A stretch of 64,000 bases of DNA from Methanoregula sp. SKADARSKE-2 (GCA_030919125.1 CP121470.1:806001-870000), one strand, 5' to 3'. Positions 45,362-55,001 are shown, counted from the first letter of the stretch. A program made the numbers and translations. Notes: generated by a model from the sequence alone, not told the origin.

Positions 45362-46006
45362 ATGGTTGAAAGGGCCAAAATATTGGAAGCCGTGAAAACG
45401 GCGATTGAAAAAGCGCCTAAGCGTAAATTCTCTGAGAGCATCGATATCACCATCAATCTCAAGAATATCGATATGGCGCAGCCGAAAAATCGTATCGACG
45501 AGACGATAATGCTCCCCTACGGCACCGGAGAAAAAATCAGTATCTGTGTCATCGGCAAAGGAGATATCGTCACCCAGGCAAAGGAAGCCAGAGTTGAGCT
45601 GATCATCGGCCCTGAAGAAGTTGAGCGTCTCGGCGGCGCACCCCGCGAAGCACGGAAAGTAGCCAGTACCCACCGGTACTTCCTTGCAGAGACCGGTGTC
45701 ATGCCCGGTGTCGGCCGTTATCTCGGTCCCCGTCTCGGTCCCCGGGGCAGGATGCCAATGCCGATCCCCGGTGGTATGGATATCCGCCCGATCGTCGAGA
45801 GATTGCGCAACTCGGTCAAGATAAGGACAAAAGACAAATCGGTCTTCTCGACAAAGGTCGGCTCCACAACAATGTCGCCGGAGCAGGTCGCCGAGAACAT
45901 CGAGACGATCATCAAAAGGATCGAGTCCGTTCTTGAACAAGGTCCGCTGAACGTCCGTTCTGTCTTCGTCAAGACCACGATGGGTCCCGCAGTGAGGCTG
46001 GAATAA
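45362..46006 (+). CDS. rpl1: 50S ribosomal protein L1
   Basis: A 214-residue L1-stalk protein. Features include ILEAVKTAIEKAPKRKFSESI at the N-terminus (part), GPRLGPRGRMPMPIPGGMDI (the rRNA-binding loop), and the C-terminal GPLNVRSVFVKTTMGPAVRL. In methanogens L1 is known to repress its own operon by binding the mRNA; I could not identify the site with confidence. The stop overlaps the L10 start (TAATG). Confidence 0.97.
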   Translation: MVERAKILEAVKTAIEKAPKRKFSESIDITINLKNIDMAQPKNRIDETIMLPYGTGEKISICVIGKGDIVTQAKEARVELIIGPEEVERLGGAPREARKVASTHRYFLAETGVMPGVGRYLGPRLGPRGRMPMPIPGGMDIRPIVERLRNSVKIRTKDKSVFSTKVGSTTMSPEQVAENIETIIKRIESVLEQGPLNVRSVFVKTTMGPAVRLE

Positions 46007-46854
46007 TGGCAGTCTATACCCACCACCTCCCCACGTGGAAGAAGGACGAGGTCGCAGAGATCCGGGCGAATGCAAAGAAGTACTCTCTTATCGGGCTTGT
46101 CGACATCTACGGTATCCCCGCACAGCAGGTACAGCAGATCCGCCGGAACCTCCGGGGAACTGCTGTTATCAAGGTGACGAGGAACACGCTCATCAAGCAC
46201 GCATTCGAGGAGATTGGCGGCGATCTCCTGGGGCTCTCGAAATACATCTCCGGGCACTCAGCGCTGATCTTCACGAACGACAACCCGTTCAAGCTGTACA
46301 AGGCTCTGGAGAAGACCAAGACCAAGATGGCCGCAAAGGCAGGTGAGACCGCACCTGAGGATATCGTTGTCGAGAAGGGACCGACCAGTTTCAAGCCGGG
46401 CCCGATCGTCGGCGAACTCCAGCAGGCGGGTATCCCCGCAGCCATCGAGGCCGGCAAGGTCAAGATCCGTGAGACCAAGACCGTTGCCAAGAAAGGCACC
46501 GTAATCTCGGCGAAGATCGCGGCAGCCCTTGCAAAACTCGAGATCAAGCCGATGGATGTCGGTCTTGCCCTCCAGGTAGCATTTGCAGACGGCGAGATCT
46601 ACGAGCCCTCGGTTCTCTCGGTCGACGAGATGGTCATTCTCGGACAGCTCCAGCTTGCAGGCGCACAGGCGTTCAACCTCTCGGTCAATGCAGCTATCCC
46701 GACAGAGGAGACCATGGCACCGATCCTTATCAAGGCGGTCCGGGAAGCCCGCGGGCTTGCAATCGAAGCAGCTATCTACGAGAGAGATGTTCTCGATGCG
46801 ATTATCGGTAAAGCGTACAGGGAAAGCCAGGTCCTTAGCGGTCTGGTAAAATAA
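46006..46854 (+). CDS. rpl10: 50S ribosomal protein L10 (P0)
   Basis: A 282-residue archaeal P0-like protein that anchors L12 dimers. Sequence features: THHLPTWKKDEVAEIRANAK, YGIPAQQVQQIRRNLRG, GPTSFKPGPIVGELQQAGIPA (part), and a helical C-terminal spine for L12 binding. The usual archaeal C-terminal Ala/Glu-rich P-tail is not obvious; the protein ends at YRESQVLSGLVK. This is short for a P0-type protein but common in Methanomicrobia. Confidence 0.95.
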   Translation: MAVYTHHLPTWKKDEVAEIRANAKKYSLIGLVDIYGIPAQQVQQIRRNLRGTAVIKVTRNTLIKHAFEEIGGDLLGLSKYISGHSALIFTNDNPFKLYKALEKTKTKMAAKAGETAPEDIVVEKGPTSFKPGPIVGELQQAGIPAAIEAGKVKIRETKTVAKKGTVISAKIAAALAKLEIKPMDVGLALQVAFADGEIYEPSVLSVDEMVILGQLQLAGAQAFNLSVNAAIPTEETMAPILIKAVREARGLAIEAAIYERDVLDAIIGKAYRESQVLSGLVK

Positions 46855-46881
46855 ACAATCTGATATTCGGAGTGATTTAAG

Positions 46882-47190
46882 ATGGAATATATCTATGCAG
46901 CACTTCTCCTCCACAAGGCAGGAAAGAAGGTCGATGAGAACGGCGTCAAGGGAGTCCTTACCGCCGCAGGTGTAGCAGTCAACGAGACCCGCGTCAAGGC
47001 ACTTATCGCCGCGCTCGAAGGCGTGAACATTGAGGAGGCAATCTCCAAGGCAGCAGCACCGGTCGCCGTTGCAGCAGCACCCGCAGCAGCCGTTGCAGCA
47101 GCACCCGCAGCCAAGGAAGAGGCCCCTGAAGAGCACAAGAAGGAGGACGAAGAGAGCGGCATGGCAGGGCTCGGTGCCCTGTTCGGCTAA
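46882..47190 (+). CDS. rpl12: 50S ribosomal protein L12 (P1-like)
   Basis: A 102-residue acidic stalk protein. The N-terminal dimerisation domain [21 protein letters not shown] leads to an Ala-rich hinge ([19 protein letters not shown]) and the charged C-terminus [17 protein letters not shown], which recruits elongation factors. Last gene of the cluster, followed by an oligo-T run. Confidence 0.97.
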   Translation: MEYIYAALLLHKAGKKVDENGVKGVLTAAGVAVNETRVKALIAALEGVNIEEAISKAAAPVAVAAAPAAAVAAAPAAKEEAPEEHKKEDEESGMAGLGALFG

Positions 47191-47192
47191 TC

Positions 47193-47200
47193 TTTTTTTT
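47193..47200 (+). terminator. Oligo-T terminator after rpl12
   Basis: Eight T residues begin 3 bases after the L12 stop codon. This is the form of intrinsic terminator used by archaeal RNA polymerase. Confidence 0.6.
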
Positions 47201-47379
47201 CCTTTCAACCCCTGAAAAATCGGGTACGGTTTTCAATGCCCGCAAACGGGTTTCTTTTGGAAATTTCTTTGCTACTTTCGCCCGGAATGCTGGCTCTCTC
47301 CTGTCAGTGGCGACCCGCCGAGAGAGTGCTTTTGGGTGCGACCGGTACCCGATGCCGGTCAGAATGAAGATCAGTTCAG

Positions 47380-47883
47380 CTACGCCTCTTTCCGGGCCCG
47401 GGCTTCGTTGATTGCATCCCGCTTTGCAGCAGCGGCGGCAAAGAGTGCAGCGATCGCCTGCCGGTTCTTCCCGGCCTTTGGAATGTCCGTCTCCTTCCCC
47501 GCTATCAGAGCCGGTCTGTACGGGATCTCACCGGCAGCGGAGAAGTCGTCCTCGGCGATGAGGGTGCAGAATCTTCTCCCGATCTCCGGTTCGATCACCG
47601 CATCGAGCGGGTTGCTTTCCCGGAATGCGACCTCGATCCCGAGGGCCTTCTCCAGCTCGTCCATTGTGGTCGTATTGAAACCGATCACGATGATCTCCCG
47701 CGGATCGAAGATGTTCAGCAGGGTGAACATGCGGTTCCCGCTTCTGCTCTTCCCTTCGCCCCGGATCCCAAAACCTGTGGAATGGTACCAGGCTTTGCGG
47801 AAATCCTCGTAGCTCTTTCCTTCCTTGAGCCTCCGGGTGATTATGGAGACCGTCGTTACGGTGTTGTCGTCATCTGCAGCCAT
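47380..47883 (-). CDS. Hypothetical protein
   Basis: A 167-residue soluble protein starting MAADDDNTVTTVSIITRRL. The N-terminal half reads like a ferredoxin-like alpha/beta domain (EGKSYEDFRKAWYHSTGFGI, FTLLNIFDPREIIVIGFNTT); the C-terminal part (EIGRRFCTLIAEDDFSAAGEI in part, then an Ala/Arg-rich tail) is helical. A dimeric alpha/beta-barrel fold is possible. I do not recognise the family. The frame is open much further upstream, but that part runs antisense to decayed genes and is not conserved in look. It is convergent with the rpl cluster. Confidence 0.6.
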   Translation of the reverse strand: MAADDDNTVTTVSIITRRLKEGKSYEDFRKAWYHSTGFGIRGEGKSRSGNRMFTLLNIFDPREIIVIGFNTTTMDELEKALGIEVAFRESNPLDAVIEPEIGRRFCTLIAEDDFSAAGEIPYRPALIAGKETDIPKAGKNRQAIAALFAAAAAKRDAINEARARKEA

Positions 47884-48001
47884 AATGCCCCGGTCAGTTG
47901 TTTGGGTGCTGGACAGATAAGGAGCGTGGTACCCGGACCAAGAACGATCCGATATTCCCCCGGTCCATTCTTTGAAAAGAGTGCGGGCCCCCCAGCGGGG
48001 C

Positions 48002-48187
48002 ATGGCAGAAAATCCGGTGATGGTCAGGTACATCGACCGGGATGGAGATGAAGCGATCGCGTCCTCTACGAAACTGCTCGGGTTCACCGTTGTCATGCAT
48101 CCGGTGGCGGGCCCTGCTATCCTCGAACGGGGGGACCTGCGTCTCGCTCTCACCAAACCCGGTGGACGCAGCGGGGGGGGATCATAA
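48002..48187 (+). pseudogene. VOC (glyoxalase/bleomycin resistance-like) fragment
   Basis: MAENPVMVRYIDRDGDEAIAS followed by KLLGFTVVMHPVAGPAILERG and LRLALTKPGG is the N-terminal half of a VOC-superfamily protein. The frame ends after 61 residues, where a complete one would have 110-130. Sequence of the stomatin-like remnant begins at the same point, so the 3' half was lost by deletion. Confidence 0.6.
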
Positions 48188-48538
48188 TCCTCATCGTACT
48201 GGCGATCTTTCTGATACCGATCGCGCTCAAGCATCAGGATCGTGAAATAATGGGAACGTATCGTGGTCCTGTTCCTGGGGAGATTCGTCGAGATACGGGG
48301 TCCGGGGCTCGTCATCCTGATCCCGTTCCTCAACACCGTCCCGTAGATCATCGATATCCGAGTCATCACGACCTCGTTCAACGCGGAGCAGACCCTCACG
48401 AAGGACACGGTGCCGGTGAATGCCGATGTGGTACTTTTCTGGCAGGTATACGACGTCGAGCGTGTGGCCCTGCAGGTGAAGGAGTACCGCGAAACCCGCA
48501 TGGCGTTGTGGAACTGCCAGATCGCCTCGAACTCATGA
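48184..48538 (+). pseudogene. Stomatin/slipin-like (SPFH) gene remnant
   Basis: Begins with the membrane segment IILIVLAIFLIPIALK, then in another phase IRIVK, a TAA (in place of Glu), WERIVVLFLGRFVEIRGPGLV and ILIPFLNTVP, a TAG (48344-48346), then IIDIRVITTSFNAEQTLTKD, TVPVNADVVLFWQVYDVE, and a stop at 48538. Slipins are membrane-bound SPFH proteins of 250 or more residues. Two nonsense codons, one phase change and loss of the 3' half show it is dead. Confidence 0.65.
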
Positions 48539-48798
48539 TCCTCATCGGCGAGGGGCGTTTCGATCGTCTGATCAAGCACCATCCCCGCCGCCTTTCGCGT
48601 CGTGAGGAGTTCCTAATCCGGTAAAAATCCGTCACTACCGTCAGTCCCTGCTGGAGGTCATTTGAGTTCCTGATCGATGCCATGGAATTTTTTCCCCATA
48701 TTCGGTGATCCCATGATCGTTATTTTTTGTTTCTTCTCCTGCGCGATACATTGCGCGAACATCTGAGCCGAGGTATAATCCGGCTGTCACCCGCGTAT

Positions 48799-51033
48799 TC
48801 AGCCTCGTTTTTTCAGCATACCGGCAGAGACGCACTGGCCGTAACTGATACAGCCATCGCCAAGCGGGTAGTCTGGATTGGTGACAAACTCAAACCCGCC
48901 TGCGAGAATTTCCGCCCGTATCGTCTCCCGGATTGCCTGGTTGTAGGCTACTCCTCCGCTGAGGGCAATGCGCTTCATGCCATTGCGGCTGGCAGCGTTG
49001 ATGGCGAGTCGTGCGATCCCCCTGGCGAGATTGAACTGGAAGGAAGCAGCAATAGCGCGGATCGCCCGGATATCCCCTGCCGGAGAATCCTTCATAAGGG
49101 TAGATGCAGTCTGCATCAGTTCGCGGGTGACAAGCATCTCCCTGCCCTCGCGGACCCCAATCGGCAGGGGATCCCATACTTCTGCGGTCCCGCCGTGTGC
49201 CGCGGATTCGAGTTTCATCGCCGGTTCGCCATCGTACGTCCGTTCCCGGCAGATGCCCAGGAGAGCGGAAGCTGCATCGAGAACCCGCCCGGTGCTCGAG
49301 GTCATGGCGACATTGAACCCGGATGCCACCTGTTTCTTAAGAATCCCCAGTTCAACATCGGACCAGCCCCGTTCGCCCAGCAGGGAGAGGATCTCCTCGC
49401 GGGGGAGGATCCCATAAAGCGTCCGCTCGGGGAAGCGGGTGGCAAGATCCCCGCCGGGCATCGCGACCGGTTCGAGCTGGGCCACCCGGGTGAAGTCCGG
49501 GGCCTGGCCGGAGAAGATCTCCCCCCCCCAGATCGATCCATCGTCCCCGTACCCGACCCCGTCAATCGCTATCCCTATGCATGGTTCTGTTGTTGCTGCC
49601 GCGATGTGCGCCCGGTGGTGCTGCACCGGAATGAGTTCTAGGCCCTGCTCCGACGCGATCTCCCGGGCGAACCGGGTGGAGAGGAACTGGGGATGGAGAT
49701 CATGGGCGACCATATCGAATTTTGGACCGAGGAGCCGCTGCATGTTCCGGACGGTCTCCTGGAGATATTCGAGAGTTGCCGGGTTCCGGACGTTCCCGAT
49801 ATGCGCCGATGTGACGGCAAAACCGTCTCTGTAGATGGTCGCGTTCGCGTTCAGTTCCGGGCCGACTGCGAGGATGCAGTGTTTTCCGAGATCGATCGCT
49901 GTTCTCTTGGGAGCAATCCCCCGGGAGAGCCGGATGACGAAGCCCCTCCTTACCACCGAATCGTCGCACCGGTTCATGATGGTGCGGTTGTGGGTGAGGA
50001 AGAAGTCTGCGTCCCGGTTTAGCTCTGCCATCGCCCGGTCGATATCGGTGATCATCGGGTAGCCGGGCATATTCGCGCTCGTCATGATCAGGAGCGGGTG
50101 CCTAAGCCTCCTGAAGAGAAGGTAGTGAAGCCCGGTATACGGGAGCATAACCCCGATCGTATGGAGATTGCTGATAGTCGGGTGAGAGAAGGGATCGCGC
50201 TTGTCGAGAACGACAATCGGGTGGGCTGGGCTTGTCAGTGCGATTCGCTCCTCATCGGACCAGCAGGCGATATCGCCCAGATGATCCGGCCTGGCCATGA
50301 TGGCAAACGGCTGCTCGATTCTGCCCAGCCGGTGCTTAAGAGTATCTGCGGACTCCTCTATGCAGGCGAGGTGAAATCCCCCAATCCCTCGCAGAGCAAG
50401 AATCCTGCCCTGGTCAAGGAGCTCCGCTGCCTCCGCCACGGGATCGAGACAGTCCACCTTGTGCCCAAGCCGGTCGAACAGCTCGAGATGAGGGCCGCAA
50501 ATGTTGCAGGCGATTGTCTGCGCGTGATGCCGACGGGACGCAGGATCCTGGTATTCAGCAGAGCAGGACGGACACATCGGGAATTCCGCCATCGATGTGC
50601 GTTCCCGGTCGTAAGGAAGTTCCCGGATTATACTATACCGGGGCCCGCAGTTCACGCAGGACGTTGCCCAATAGTTCTCATACCTGCCGCCTTTGTGAAA
50701 AATATCTGTAAGACACTCATCGCACAGGGCGATATCGGGGGGGATCATGCCGGTGAGCGATCCGGGGGCGCTGGGAAGGATGGAAAAACCCGAGGGAATT
50801 TTCCGGTCGGTTAAAGAGACCCGGACAGAATCTATGCGCGAGAGCGGAGGTCCGCGGGAGACCGCCGCGAGAAACTCATCGAACCGCTCACCCCCGGCAA
50901 TGATCTCGACCTCGCTCCCGAGGTTTTTGACGGTTCCGGTAATATTCAGGGTGCGGGCCTGTGCGTACACGAACGGGCGAAATCCGACTCCCTGCACAGT
51001 TCCCCGGATGGTGATTTTGCCCTTTCTCTGCAT
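48799..51033 (-). CDS. hypF: Carbamoyltransferase HypF
   Basis: HypF makes the cyanide ligand precursor of [NiFe] hydrogenases from carbamoyl phosphate. The 744-residue protein has all domains in order: acylphosphatase (GTVQGVGFRPFVYAQA), two zinc-finger modules (CDECLTD, CVNCGPRYS, CPSCSAEYQDP, CNICGP), a YrdC-like domain (LALRGIGGFHLACIEES, LLIMTSANMPGYPM), and a Kae1-like domain (VQHHRAHIAAA, GIAIDGVGYGDDGSIWGGE, ALSGGVAYNQAIRE). The gene is complete. It is divergent from an HTH operon with 58 bases between the starts; it has no other hyp gene beside it, and hypB is 46 kb away. Confidence 0.97.
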   Translation of the reverse strand: MQRKGKITIRGTVQGVGFRPFVYAQARTLNITGTVKNLGSEVEIIAGGERFDEFLAAVSRGPPLSRIDSVRVSLTDRKIPSGFSILPSAPGSLTGMIPPDIALCDECLTDIFHKGGRYENYWATSCVNCGPRYSIIRELPYDRERTSMAEFPMCPSCSAEYQDPASRRHHAQTIACNICGPHLELFDRLGHKVDCLDPVAEAAELLDQGRILALRGIGGFHLACIEESADTLKHRLGRIEQPFAIMARPDHLGDIACWSDEERIALTSPAHPIVVLDKRDPFSHPTISNLHTIGVMLPYTGLHYLLFRRLRHPLLIMTSANMPGYPMITDIDRAMAELNRDADFFLTHNRTIMNRCDDSVVRRGFVIRLSRGIAPKRTAIDLGKHCILAVGPELNANATIYRDGFAVTSAHIGNVRNPATLEYLQETVRNMQRLLGPKFDMVAHDLHPQFLSTRFAREIASEQGLELIPVQHHRAHIAAATTEPCIGIAIDGVGYGDDGSIWGGEIFSGQAPDFTRVAQLEPVAMPGGDLATRFPERTLYGILPREEILSLLGERGWSDVELGILKKQVASGFNVAMTSSTGRVLDAASALLGICRERTYDGEPAMKLESAAHGGTAEVWDPLPIGVREGREMLVTRELMQTASTLMKDSPAGDIRAIRAIAASFQFNLARGIARLAINAASRNGMKRIALSGGVAYNQAIRETIRAEILAGGFEFVTNPDYPLGDGCISYGQCVSAGMLKKRG

Positions 51034-51068
51034 GGTTTTGCCGCAAAAATTTATTGATTCTTAATACC

Positions 51069-51078
51069 GATATAAGTA
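51069..51078 (+). promoter_or_regulatory. TATA box of the HTH-HTH-helicase operon
   Basis: GATATAAGTA lies about 15-24 bases before the GTG start at 51092. The spacing suggests a leaderless transcript. The 58-base gap with hypF must carry both promoters. Confidence 0.5.
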
Positions 51079-51091
51079 TAGGGTTTTTACA

Positions 51092-51604
51092 GTGCCGGGC
51101 CATATTCGAATCGTAAACGATCCTGTAGAGCTTGTCCCTCTCCTGATGACGTTCAACGACACACACTTCAAAAAGGTATACGAACTCTTAAACAAGTCAT
51201 GGTTGACGGAAGACGAGATCCAGGCACAGGTGGGTGATGACTCGGTATCCATGTGCCTGCAGCTCCTCAAGAAAGGAAACCTTGTCGAGGAGCAGTGGCG
51301 GATGCCAAAGCCTGGCGCAAAACCGGAGAAGGAGTTCCGCGCGACCTACAACAAATTCCGGGCCAATTTCCAGTGTAACCTGTCAGATCTTTCCGATATC
51401 ATCTACATCTCCCTCTCAAATGACGAGAGTCTCCGGGATGTTGTTGTCAGGATAGAGGACGAGCTTGGCAGGGGCAACAGTTCCATCAACGACCTCTCCC
51501 GAAAGATCGGCGTCAGTTCAGTCTTCATCAAAGGTCTCGCCAAGAGGATCCCCCATATGGATGTGAAGGGACAGGGACTGGTGTTGCTTGACACAGGGCG
51601 CTAA
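51092..51604 (+). CDS. ArsR-like winged-helix regulator
   Basis: A 170-residue protein starting with GTG. Residues about 15-75 form a winged helix (PLLMTFNDTHFKKVYELLNKSW in part, LTEDEIQAQVGDDSVSMCLQLL). A middle region (ATYNKFRANFQCNLSDLSDII in part) and a C-terminal second HTH-like part (SSINDLSRKIGVSSVFIKGLAKR in part) follow. It is conserved in methanogens as a short HTH protein of unknown target. It overlaps the next gene by 17 bases. Confidence 0.75.
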   Translation: MPGHIRIVNDPVELVPLLMTFNDTHFKKVYELLNKSWLTEDEIQAQVGDDSVSMCLQLLKKGNLVEEQWRMPKPGAKPEKEFRATYNKFRANFQCNLSDLSDIIYISLSNDESLRDVVVRIEDELGRGNSSINDLSRKIGVSSVFIKGLAKRIPHMDVKGQGLVLLDTGR

Positions 51605-52397
51605 GAATCCTCTCTATTCCATCCTTCGCAGTAAACGCGAGGTATCCCGGTTACAGATCCTCGTCGAGATTGCCGAGCACCAGCCTGCGGTCCGGCAGCA
51701 GGAGATCGCTGAGAAGATGGGTGTTACCCCTCAGGCTATCTCCGAGTACATCCGTGAGCTTGTGGATGAAGGGATGGTCTCGGGAAGTGGCCGGGGCAAT
51801 TACGAAGTGACAAAGTCCGGTATCGAATGGGTGCTTGCAAATGCCGCGTCCCTCGAATCGTACGCCCGGCACATCCGCCGCGACATCATCCAGCAGGTCT
51901 CCGTCTGGGCCGCAATCGCGGGAGAGGATCTGTTGGCCGGTGATGAGGTGGGGGTGTACATGAAAGACGGGTTCCTCTATGCCGGGAAATCCCCGCTTGC
52001 CGCTACCGGGTCTGTCGTTGCCGATGCAAAGGCCGGAACCGATGTTGGTGTTGCCCGCTTAAACGGGATCATAGACCACAAGGAAGGGGTGGTCCACGTC
52101 TGCAAGGTGCCAAGGATCCAGCACGGGGGGTCCCGGAACGTCCGGCGCATGCAGCTCCTCGAAGTGACCGGTGCGGCGGGGATGGTCGCGGCCGTCGGTC
52201 TTGAAGCCTGGATTGCGCTGAGCGCTGCCGGCCGGAGACCGGATATGTTCTTTGGGGCACGCGAAGGGGTCATCGAAGCGGCCTTTCATGGTATTACATG
52301 TGCAATTGTTATCGTTGACGAGGAGTTCACGGACTTCTTAAAACGGCTGGAGAGCGTGGGGCTGCAGTACGTCATCCACGACCTGATCGCATCATGA
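51588..52397 (+). CDS. MarR/HTH-type regulator with large C-terminal domain
   Basis: A 269-residue protein starting with TTG at 51588. The N-terminal winged helix is QILVEIAEHQPAVRQQEIAEK (part), MGVTPQAISEYIRELVDEGMV. The C-terminal 170 residues (VSVWAAIAGEDLLAGDEVGV, GMVAAVGLEAWIALSAAGRRPD, part, FFGAREGVIEAAFHGI) form a mixed alpha/beta sensor-like domain found in archaeal regulators with a DUF7839-type arrangement. The ligand is unknown. Overlap of 17 bases with the gene before and ATGA coupling with the helicase after. Confidence 0.75.
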   Translation: MTQGAKNPLYSILRSKREVSRLQILVEIAEHQPAVRQQEIAEKMGVTPQAISEYIRELVDEGMVSGSGRGNYEVTKSGIEWVLANAASLESYARHIRRDIIQQVSVWAAIAGEDLLAGDEVGVYMKDGFLYAGKSPLAATGSVVADAKAGTDVGVARLNGIIDHKEGVVHVCKVPRIQHGGSRNVRRMQLLEVTGAAGMVAAVGLEAWIALSAAGRRPDMFFGAREGVIEAAFHGITCAIVIVDEEFTDFLKRLESVGLQYVIHDLIAS

Positions 52398-54484
52398 AGA
52401 TTGTCGTCCAGCCCCAGAAAGGCGGCAGTTACAAACTTCTTTTCCACGACGGGAAGAGTGTGCGGGGCGCAGGGTTTGTTGACCTGATGGAGACCCCCAG
52501 GGGTCCGCGTCCGACGAAGTACCGGATCCGGTGGGGCGGGAAACACGACTACAAGCATACGCCCTCAAAGGAGCTGGTGGCCCAGCTCCGCGAAGCCGAT
52601 GTCCTGCTGGTAAAGCCGGATCTCCGGTTCGAGACATTCCTTGCCGACTTCCAGATCCGGATCGGGACGATCAGCGCCTGCCGTATGTGCCTGCTCGACG
52701 ACCAGGTTACGGTACTTGCCCCGGAGAACACCGTTGCATTCGGCAAAGGGGAGCGGATTTGCCTCGACTGCGGAAAGCGGGAGCTGCACCGCGAGGTGTC
52801 GCATATCGGAAAACTCGGACGGGAAGGGATCGTCCACCTTGAAAAACTCCTCCTCCAGTACCGGAACCTCGATCGGGTGCTCGCAACACTCTCCCCGGAG
52901 AAAGTGACGATGGAGTCGGCGATCTTCGACAGGCTCGAGGCCCACCCGGTGCTCAAGACTTCACCGGTCGAAGAACTTCCGCTGCCCCGGCAGTTTATCG
53001 AAGCCTCCGGGGTATCCCACCTCATGCCTGCCCAGCAGCTCGCCATCGAGGCCGGGCTGCTCTACGGAAAGGATCTCCTGGTTGTTGCCGCCACCGCGAG
53101 CGGCAAGACTTTTATCGGTGAGATGGCGGGGATCAAGAACTATCTCGAAGGCCGGGGCAGGACGCTCTTCCTTGTCCCGCTCGTGGCGCTTGCCAACCAG
53201 AAGTACGAGCGGTTCACGGAGCGGTACGGCAAATTCGCCAGATCTGCCCTTCTTACCGGTGTAAGCAGGCTCAATCTGCCTGAGACCCGGAAAGTCGGCG
53301 AGCGTGACCCCCGGTCGCCGATCATAGTCGGGACGTACGAAGGGGTTGACAACATGATCCGGTGCGGCCAGAAGATGTCGAAGATCGCGACCGTCGTGAT
53401 CGATGAGGTCCAGATGCTTGAGGATGCAGACCGGGGGCACCGGGTTGACGGGATGGTCGCCCGGCTGAAATACCTTGCACCGCAGGCCCAGTTCCTCTAT
53501 CTTTCTGCAACCATTGGATCACCAAAGACGCTTGCCAAGAAGCTGAACTGCACGCTTGTCCAGTATGCAGATCGCCCCATCGGCCTCGAACGCTATCTTC
53601 TCTTTGTCGAACGGAAACAGAAGATCCCGACTATCAAGGAGATGACGACAGAGGAATACAAGCGGACCTCATCGAAGGGATACCGGGGCCAGACGATCAT
53701 CTTCACCAATGCCCGGGCCCGGTGTCATACGATTGCTGAGGCGCTTGGCATGCGTGCCGCCGCATACCATGCCGGACTCACATCGCAGGAGCGGAGGGAC
53801 GTTGAGAGCCGGTTCCTTGGCGGGAAACTGATGGCGGTGGTTACGACAGCAGCTCTGGGGGCAGGCGTGGATTTCCCTGCATCCCAGGTTATCTTCGATT
53901 CCCTTGCCATGGGTAGGGACTGGCTCACGGTCCAGGAATTCAACCAGATGGGTGGCAGGGCGGGAAGGCCGGACTTTCACGATCTCGGCCGGGTGGTGAT
54001 CCTTGCCGAGCCGGGCGGATCCTACTCCCGCGAACAGTCGGGAACCGAAGAGGAAATCGCGATAAAACTTCTCAAGGGGGAGATGGAGGAGGTTGCACCG
54101 GAGCATGACTTCGAGAAGAGCTCGGAGGAGTACGTGGCGAATGCCATCGCCTGCGATTGCGAGGAGGCTGACCTCAACCGGATCAACGAGCTGATGGTCG
54201 GGAGCATGGAACCGGTCCTTCCCGAGCTTATCGCACACCGGCTCGTTGAGAAGAAGGGAACAAAACTCGTTATGTCGCCGCTTGCAAGGGTTATGGCTGA
54301 GCACTTTATCGGCATGGAGCGATTGCTTGAGGTCGTGCGACTGACGGGGGTTATGGAGGATCCTCTGGATATTATCGCGGAGCTGGAGAGCGAGGATATT
54401 CAGCATGAGAAGAGGACCGGGCGGGAACCGAAGAGAGGTCAGGCCCGGCAGCAACATCATAAACGCAAACACGCCCGCCGGTGA
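52394..54484 (+). CDS. SF2 DEAD/DEAH-type helicase with N-terminal zinc domain
   Basis: A 696-residue superfamily 2 helicase. The N-terminal 190 residues have a beta-rich part and a zinc ribbon (Cys96, Cys99, Cys123, Cys126), as in archaeal DUF5814 proteins. Walker A is ATASGKT (234-240), Walker B is DEVQ (337-340), motif III is SAT, and motif VI is QMGGRAGRPD. The C-terminal 100 residues carry a charged helical domain and a basic tail (RQQHHKRKHARR). The arrangement resembles Hel308/Ski2-like helicases but lacks their full winged-helix and ratchet domains. Substrate unknown; coupled to the two regulators. Confidence 0.9.
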   Translation: MKIVVQPQKGGSYKLLFHDGKSVRGAGFVDLMETPRGPRPTKYRIRWGGKHDYKHTPSKELVAQLREADVLLVKPDLRFETFLADFQIRIGTISACRMCLLDDQVTVLAPENTVAFGKGERICLDCGKRELHREVSHIGKLGREGIVHLEKLLLQYRNLDRVLATLSPEKVTMESAIFDRLEAHPVLKTSPVEELPLPRQFIEASGVSHLMPAQQLAIEAGLLYGKDLLVVAATASGKTFIGEMAGIKNYLEGRGRTLFLVPLVALANQKYERFTERYGKFARSALLTGVSRLNLPETRKVGERDPRSPIIVGTYEGVDNMIRCGQKMSKIATVVIDEVQMLEDADRGHRVDGMVARLKYLAPQAQFLYLSATIGSPKTLAKKLNCTLVQYADRPIGLERYLLFVERKQKIPTIKEMTTEEYKRTSSKGYRGQTIIFTNARARCHTIAEALGMRAAAYHAGLTSQERRDVESRFLGGKLMAVVTTAALGAGVDFPASQVIFDSLAMGRDWLTVQEFNQMGGRAGRPDFHDLGRVVILAEPGGSYSREQSGTEEEIAIKLLKGEMEEVAPEHDFEKSSEEYVANAIACDCEEADLNRINELMVGSMEPVLPELIAHRLVEKKGTKLVMSPLARVMAEHFIGMERLLEVVRLTGVMEDPLDIIAELESEDIQHEKRTGREPKRGQARQQHHKRKHARR

Positions 54485-55001
54485 ATTCAGGAGCCCGGAC
54501 CGTTCCGGCTCGTGGAGTGGAGTTCTCCTTTCCTTGCAGCCTTCTCGATCCAACTTTTTTTTCAAAGACGGGAATGTCTCACAGAGTGATGAGAGAATTA
54601 TTTTACTGGTATCTGTGGAGGACGGGGAGCTCCAGCTCGAAAACGATGTCCGAGACCTGACCCGCACCCTTACCTCCCGGGATCCCGACCCTTCCGTGAT
54701 CTCCTCCCATCCGTTCGGGCCGGAGGATGGCAACCCTGATCAGTACCAGCTCATTCATCGGGCGTCTGAACCGGGCACCCATCCTGGAATAAATCCATCC
54801 GGTATTTTTTCACTCGTTTTTATGGGTTGTATATACACCGCAGGTTTTTTCCGGCACGAAAAACTCTGGAGAATATGTTAATTATATCGTTATACTTGCG
54901 CACCTTGAGTGTGATCTCCGGGGATCGGATGGGTACATTCTGACCATTTTAGTTTGCGATTCTTCATCAAGTACGGGCGTTTTCTATCGGGTAAAAAGAT
55001 C
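54485..55001. other. Intergenic region after the helicase
   Basis: About 517 bases. A plus-strand frame (54570-54880) reads VEDGELQLENDVRDLTRTL and SSHPFGPEDGNPDQYQL, which might be the wreck of a kinase or regulator, but it has no start or recognisable family. The last 150 bases are AT-rich. No gene is claimed. Confidence 0.35.
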
